From JAKACA01 sp050008715 (GTDB taxonomy: Bacteria; Actinomycetota; Acidimicrobiia; Acidimicrobiales; Bog-793): a stretch of DNA of 64,000 bases. Positions 60,383 through 64,000 of the stretch are shown here, piece after piece (position 1 is the stretch's first letter; each line of letters begins with the position of its first letter). The notes beneath the pieces are model-generated. The model saw nothing but the letters and a program-made list of their open reading frames with translations, made no database searches and was not told the DNA's origin. Where the stretch lies: positions 1 to 64,000 of the forward strand of contig JBEKMC010000004.1 of NCBI GenBank assembly GCA_050008715.1, given 5' to 3'. A program made the position numbers and the translations under genes.

Positions 60383-62274
60383 GCATCTCTCATTCCCGAT
60401 CTGCATCTGAGTGGTCGCGCCGGCTGGTCGTCGCCCTCGCTGCCAATGGCACAATCACCGCCGAGGAAGGCGACCAGGCGCTGGCGGAGGCTGCCGACCG
60501 GGGACGACCCGTCGCCGTCATCCTCGCCCAGCGCGGTGTCGTCGACCCTCGCGTCCCGTTGAACGAGCTGTCCCGCCTGTCAGGTGTGCCGAACGTGGAC
60601 ATCTTCGAGGACCGACCCATGGGTGAAGCCTTCAAGCTCGTCCCCGAGGTGCTTGCCCGGGACACGGGCGCAATCGGCTACCGCCTTGACGGCACCGGCC
60701 TGACACTGGCGTGCGCGGAGCCGCTCGCCGAGGACGAGGTACGGCGGTTGTCAGACTTTCTCGAGCGCGAGATCACAGCGTGCGTGCTCGCGGACCCGAG
60801 CGGTATCGAACGAATCATGGAGGCCGTCTACCCGAGGCTCGGCGGACCGGAGGCCCAGAGCGGCGCCCTCGCCGGAGCTCACGACGGCCACTCCATCAGC
60901 GAGGAGGCCGGCGTGCACAATGGATCGAAAGGCTTCGACGACAGCTTCGGGCCGCTGAACAACCCGGTACCGGCGGGCTTTGGCCCTCCCCCGCCGCCTC
61001 CCCCGCCTCCGTCGACGATGGCAGGGCCGCCGGTCACGCCGATGGACCTGCCCGGAGGCTCCAGCAGCCCACTGCTACCGCCACCGCCTCCCCCTGGTGC
61101 CCCGCTTACGACCCGCGCGCCCGCTCTCGTCGGCGCCGGCTCGGATGCCATGGCCGAGCTCGAGGCCCTCGACTTCGCCGACAGCATGACGTCGACGAAC
61201 GGGGGAGTCCCGACCCTCGACCTCGACGACCTCTTGACCTATGCCGTCGAGAACGGTGCTTCGGATCTCCACCTCGCCAACCAGCTGCCGCCATGCATCC
61301 GCATCGACGGATCACTGCGCCAGATCGAGGGACTGCCCCGGCTCGACAACGAGCAGATCCGGGAGATGATCTATCGGATCCTCACCCAGAACCTGCGGGA
61401 GCGATTCGAGGCCACGAAAGAGCTCGATGCCTCTCACATGATCCACGGCGTGGGCCGGTTCCGTGTGAACGTCTTCCAGCAGCGCGGTTCGGTCGGGGCG
61501 GTCCTTCGCGCGATACCCCACGAGATCCCGGCGTTCGACTCGCTCGGTCTCCCCGACGTCGTGGCGTCTTTCGCAGAGCTCCGCCGGGGCCTCGTGCTCC
61601 TGACCGGCCCGACGGGTTCCGGGAAGTCGACGAGCCTCGCTTCGCTGGTCAACATCATCAATCGCTCCAAGCCGCTGCACATCATGACGGTGGAAGACCC
61701 GATCGAGTTCCTCCACAGTCACGAGCGCGCCATCGTCAACCAACGCGAGGTGGGCAGCGACACCGAGTCGTTCGCCGAAGCGCTCCGGCATGTGCTCCGG
61801 CAGGACCCGGACGTCATCCTCGTGGGTGAGATGCGAGACATCGAGACGATCTCCACCGCGCTGACCGCAGCGGAGACCGGACACCTCGTGTTCGCCACAC
61901 TCCACACCCAGGACGCCCCGCAGACGGTCGACCGCATCATCGACGTCTTCCCGACTGCACAGCAGGACCAGGTACGTATTCAGCTGGCCAGTTCACTCGA
62001 GGCAGTCGTCACACAGCAGCTGATCATCAGCTCGACCGGTCTCGGACGTGTGCCGGTAGCAGAGGTCATGATCTGTTCCCCTGCCATCCGCAACCTCATC
62101 CGATCTGCCAAGACCCACCAGATTTACTCGTTGATGCAGACCGGCGGCGCCCAGGGAATGCAGACGATGGACCAAGGTCTGGCCCGTGCCGTCAAGGCGG
62201 GCCGAATCACCGAAGCGGTCGCGTTCGACCGCTGTCACGACCCATCGGAGCTTCGCGACCACTTGAAGGGCTAA
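60379..62274 (+). CDS. PilT-like ATPase with MshEN domain and proline-rich linker
   Basis: 631 residues, much longer than usual PilT. N-terminal 150 residues are an MshEN-like domain (ANGTITAEEGDQALAEAADR, then PNVDIFEDRPMGEAFKLVPE). A linker of about 110 residues is packed with proline runs (GPPPPPPPPPS and LLPPPPPPG). The C-terminal ATPase (about 275-610) is PilT-type: ENGASDLHLANQLPPCIRID, Walker A GPTGSGKSTS, VEDPIEFLH, DPDVILVGEMRDIE, GHLVFATLHT, and AIRNLIRSAKTHQIYS. It lacks the PilB tetracysteine. ATG overlaps the pilB stop (ATGA). Confidence 0.9.
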   Translation: MSISHSRSASEWSRRLVVALAANGTITAEEGDQALAEAADRGRPVAVILAQRGVVDPRVPLNELSRLSGVPNVDIFEDRPMGEAFKLVPEVLARDTGAIGYRLDGTGLTLACAEPLAEDEVRRLSDFLEREITACVLADPSGIERIMEAVYPRLGGPEAQSGALAGAHDGHSISEEAGVHNGSKGFDDSFGPLNNPVPAGFGPPPPPPPPPSTMAGPPVTPMDLPGGSSSPLLPPPPPPGAPLTTRAPALVGAGSDAMAELEALDFADSMTSTNGGVPTLDLDDLLTYAVENGASDLHLANQLPPCIRIDGSLRQIEGLPRLDNEQIREMIYRILTQNLRERFEATKELDASHMIHGVGRFRVNVFQQRGSVGAVLRAIPHEIPAFDSLGLPDVVASFAELRRGLVLLTGPTGSGKSTSLASLVNIINRSKPLHIMTVEDPIEFLHSHERAIVNQREVGSDTESFAEALRHVLRQDPDVILVGEMRDIETISTALTAAETGHLVFATLHTQDAPQTVDRIIDVFPTAQQDQVRIQLASSLEAVVTQQLIISSTGLGRVPVAEVMICSPAIRNLIRSAKTHQIYSLMQTGGAQGMQTMDQGLARAVKAGRITEAVAFDRCHDPSELRDHLKG

Positions 62275-62303
62275 GGGCCCTCCTACCAGACAAAGGCCGG
62301 CTA

Positions 62304-63548
62304 ATGGCAACTACCACATTCGACTACAAGGTTCGGGACCGCAACGGGCGGCTCGTTTCGGGGCAGCTCGACGGAGACAACCTTGCCCTCGTCGCCGCCA
62401 AGCTGCGGGACATGGGCTTCGCGCCCGTCGAGATCAAGCCTGTGCGCGGCGTCAACCTGAAAGCCGAGATCAACATCCCCGGCCTCAGCGACCGGGTCAA
62501 GCTGAAGGAAGTCGCCCTCATGAGCCGTCAGCTGGCGACCATGGTTGCGGCAGGTCTCACCCTTGTCCGGTCGCTCGGTGTTCTGGCCGAGCAGATCGAG
62601 TCGAAGCCCCTTCGTGAGGCAATGCTGCAGGTGCGCTCGGACGTCGAAGGGGGCACCCTCCTGTCGGCCGCCCTCGAGAAGCTGCCGAAGATCTTCCCAC
62701 CGCTCTACATCTCCATGGTGAGGGCCGGCGAGGTGGGCGGTTCGCTCGACCTCGTGCTCCTCAAGCTCTCCACGACTCTCGAGAAGCAGGTGGAGCTTCG
62801 CGCGAAGGTGCGCTCGGCCATGGCCTATCCGGTGATCGTGATGTCCCTCGTCGTCATCATCGTGACGGCCCTGATGATCTTCGTCGTCCCGATCTTCAAG
62901 CGGCTGTTCGCCTCCCTCGGAGCCACGCTCCCCCTACCGACCCGCATCGTTATGGCGGTTTCGAATGTCGTCGCAAGCGTCTACCTCTTAGTCGTCATCG
63001 GCGCGATCATCGTCATCATCATTGCGTTCAAGCGCTGGATCGCCACACCCGGCGGACGCGCATCGTGGGATCGTTTCAAGCTCAAGCCACCAATCTTCGG
63101 CCCCCTCGTGCACAAGGTTGCAATCACACGGTTCACGAGCACCCTGGCCTCGCTCCTGACCGCAGGAGTGCCGATCATCGAATCCCTCGACATCGTGGCC
63201 GCCAACTCGGGCAATCAGCTCGTCTCCGACGCCGTCCGCGGCGCCCAGGACGGGGTGCGCCAAGGGCAAAGCCTTTCGTCCACACTTGCCCAGTTTGACG
63301 TCATGCCCACGATGGTCACGCAGATGATCGAGACCGGGGAGGAGTCGGGGGCGCTCGATGAGATGCTCGACAAGGTCGCCGAGTTCTACGACAACGAGGT
63401 CAACTCGACGATACAGAGCCTCACATCGGTTCTCGAGCCCCTCCTGATCGTGACGATGGGGTGCGCGATCGGGTTCATCGTCATCTCGATGTATCTCCCG
63501 ATGTTCGACATCTACGGCATCATCCAGAAGAAGGGAAGCAGCGCGTAG
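62304..63548 (+). CDS. pilC: Type IV pilus inner-membrane platform protein
   Basis: 414 residues, GspF/PilC family. Two repeated helical cytoplasmic domains (LMSRQLATMVAAGLTLVRSL with LEKLPKIFPPLYISMVRAGE; TRFTSTLASLLTAGVPIIES with MVTQMIETGEESGALDEML) and three membrane helices (near 175-195, 220-240 and 375-400). N-terminal FDYKVRDRNGRLVSGQ is typical. Anchors the motor ATPases to the pilus base. Confidence 0.95.
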   Translation: MATTTFDYKVRDRNGRLVSGQLDGDNLALVAAKLRDMGFAPVEIKPVRGVNLKAEINIPGLSDRVKLKEVALMSRQLATMVAAGLTLVRSLGVLAEQIESKPLREAMLQVRSDVEGGTLLSAALEKLPKIFPPLYISMVRAGEVGGSLDLVLLKLSTTLEKQVELRAKVRSAMAYPVIVMSLVVIIVTALMIFVVPIFKRLFASLGATLPLPTRIVMAVSNVVASVYLLVVIGAIIVIIIAFKRWIATPGGRASWDRFKLKPPIFGPLVHKVAITRFTSTLASLLTAGVPIIESLDIVAANSGNQLVSDAVRGAQDGVRQGQSLSSTLAQFDVMPTMVTQMIETGEESGALDEMLDKVAEFYDNEVNSTIQSLTSVLEPLLIVTMGCAIGFIVISMYLPMFDIYGIIQKKGSSA

Positions 63549-63691
63549 CGGGGAACGACCCCAGACGGATCAACGCAGTCGATCGGCGTGCACACCGCAC
63601 GCTGAGAACCAAACCAACATGAGACACCAAGTGGCGAGGGACCGAGCAAGACGCTCGTCGCGACGTGGCGAGGGATGACAGGAGTGCAGCG

Positions 63692-64000
63692 ATGGCGCCG
63701 AGAGCGTCCAAACGAGTCGGAATAGAGATCAGCAACAGCGCCGTGCGCATCGCCGAGGTGACCTTCGGCGGCGGGCGAGCAAAGCTCGTCAATCTCGGCC
63801 AGGTCCGGCTGCCGCCACGAGCGGTCGTCGACGGTGCCATCGTCGACGTTCCCGCAGTGGTGAATGCCATTCAGCGGTGCCTCAGCGAGGGCAACTTCTC
63901 GGCGAAGGACGTGCACCTCGGCATCGCCGGGCTGCGCGCCATCACGCGCGAGCTCGACATGCCGCACGTTCCCGACAGCGAGCTGGATGCGGCAGTGCGC
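63692..64000 (+). CDS. pilM: Type IV pilus assembly protein PilM (partial)
   Basis: First 103 residues only; the gene runs out of the window. Actin-like ATPase start VGIEISNSAVRIAEV, RLPPRAVVDGAIVDV, DVHLGIAGLRAITRELDMP. PilM sits on the inner membrane face and recruits PilN. GGAG lies 7 nt before the ATG. Its position after pilC fits the usual pil order. Confidence 0.9.
   Translation, partial: MAPRASKRVGIEISNSAVRIAEVTFGGGRAKLVNLGQVRLPPRAVVDGAIVDVPAVVNAIQRCLSEGNFSAKDVHLGIAGLRAITRELDMPHVPDSELDAAVR

Noticed and set aside
63619..63678. Another leader peptide before pilM
   Set aside because: A 19-codon frame exists but has no ribosome site, ends 13 bp before pilM and does not overlap its start.

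Overview
The window is a 64 kb piece of a high-GC actinobacterial chromosome. A bacterial proteasome activator (Bpa), a mycofactocin cluster, the Men route to menaquinone and a PilB/PilT/PilC/PilM/PilD type IV pilus locus together suggest an Acidimicrobiia-like actinobacterium. The lineage is an inference from gene content; there is no rRNA or tRNA gene here to confirm it.

Layout. 1-9.9 kb: a housekeeping block read leftwards, nfuA-like, aroC-aroK-aroB-aroQ, pepP, efp, nusB and a purM-like gene, then pyrR-pyrB. A hairpin-flanked AbiEi/DUF559 gene sits between nusB/purM-like and pyrR. The pyrR leader carries a PyrR-type attenuator. 10-13.5 kb: a tightly coupled three-gene operon with an ATP-grasp enzyme, a radical SAM protein ending in a CCAEP tail, and a Cys-rich protein of unknown role. 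13.5-23.4 kb: small proteins, a GH13 glucosidase, an amino-acid permease and the wreck of a second permease, RNase D, a flavin reductase, a lipoprotein, tyrS and a DUF169 gene.

23.4-29.1 kb: menD, menH, menA, menB and menE on alternating strands (menC and menF are not here). 29-43.2 kb: a mycofactocin region. Ten genes overlap from mftA down to a mycofactocin-type SDR: mftA, mftB, mftC, two OYE/FadH-type flavoenzymes, etfA, fixC-like, fixX-like, etfB and the SDR. An NDMA-type alcohol dehydrogenase and mftF follow. mftD, mftE and mftG are not present. The layout suggests that alcohol or aldehyde oxidation through mycofactocin is linked by an ETF/FixCX module to the quinone made by the neighbouring men genes.

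43.2-55.2 kb: a DUF255 thioredoxin-domain protein, a secreted choice-of-anchor-D protein, a patatin, dnaE1, bpa and several unknown proteins. 55.3-64 kb: type IV pilus genes pilT, pilD, pilB, a second PilT-like ATPase with an added N-terminal domain, pilC and the start of pilM.

Two sequence-level themes recur. One is a roughly 50-bp palindromic element in three copies. The other is in-frame 15- or 18-bp tandem repeats at protein C-termini and linkers.
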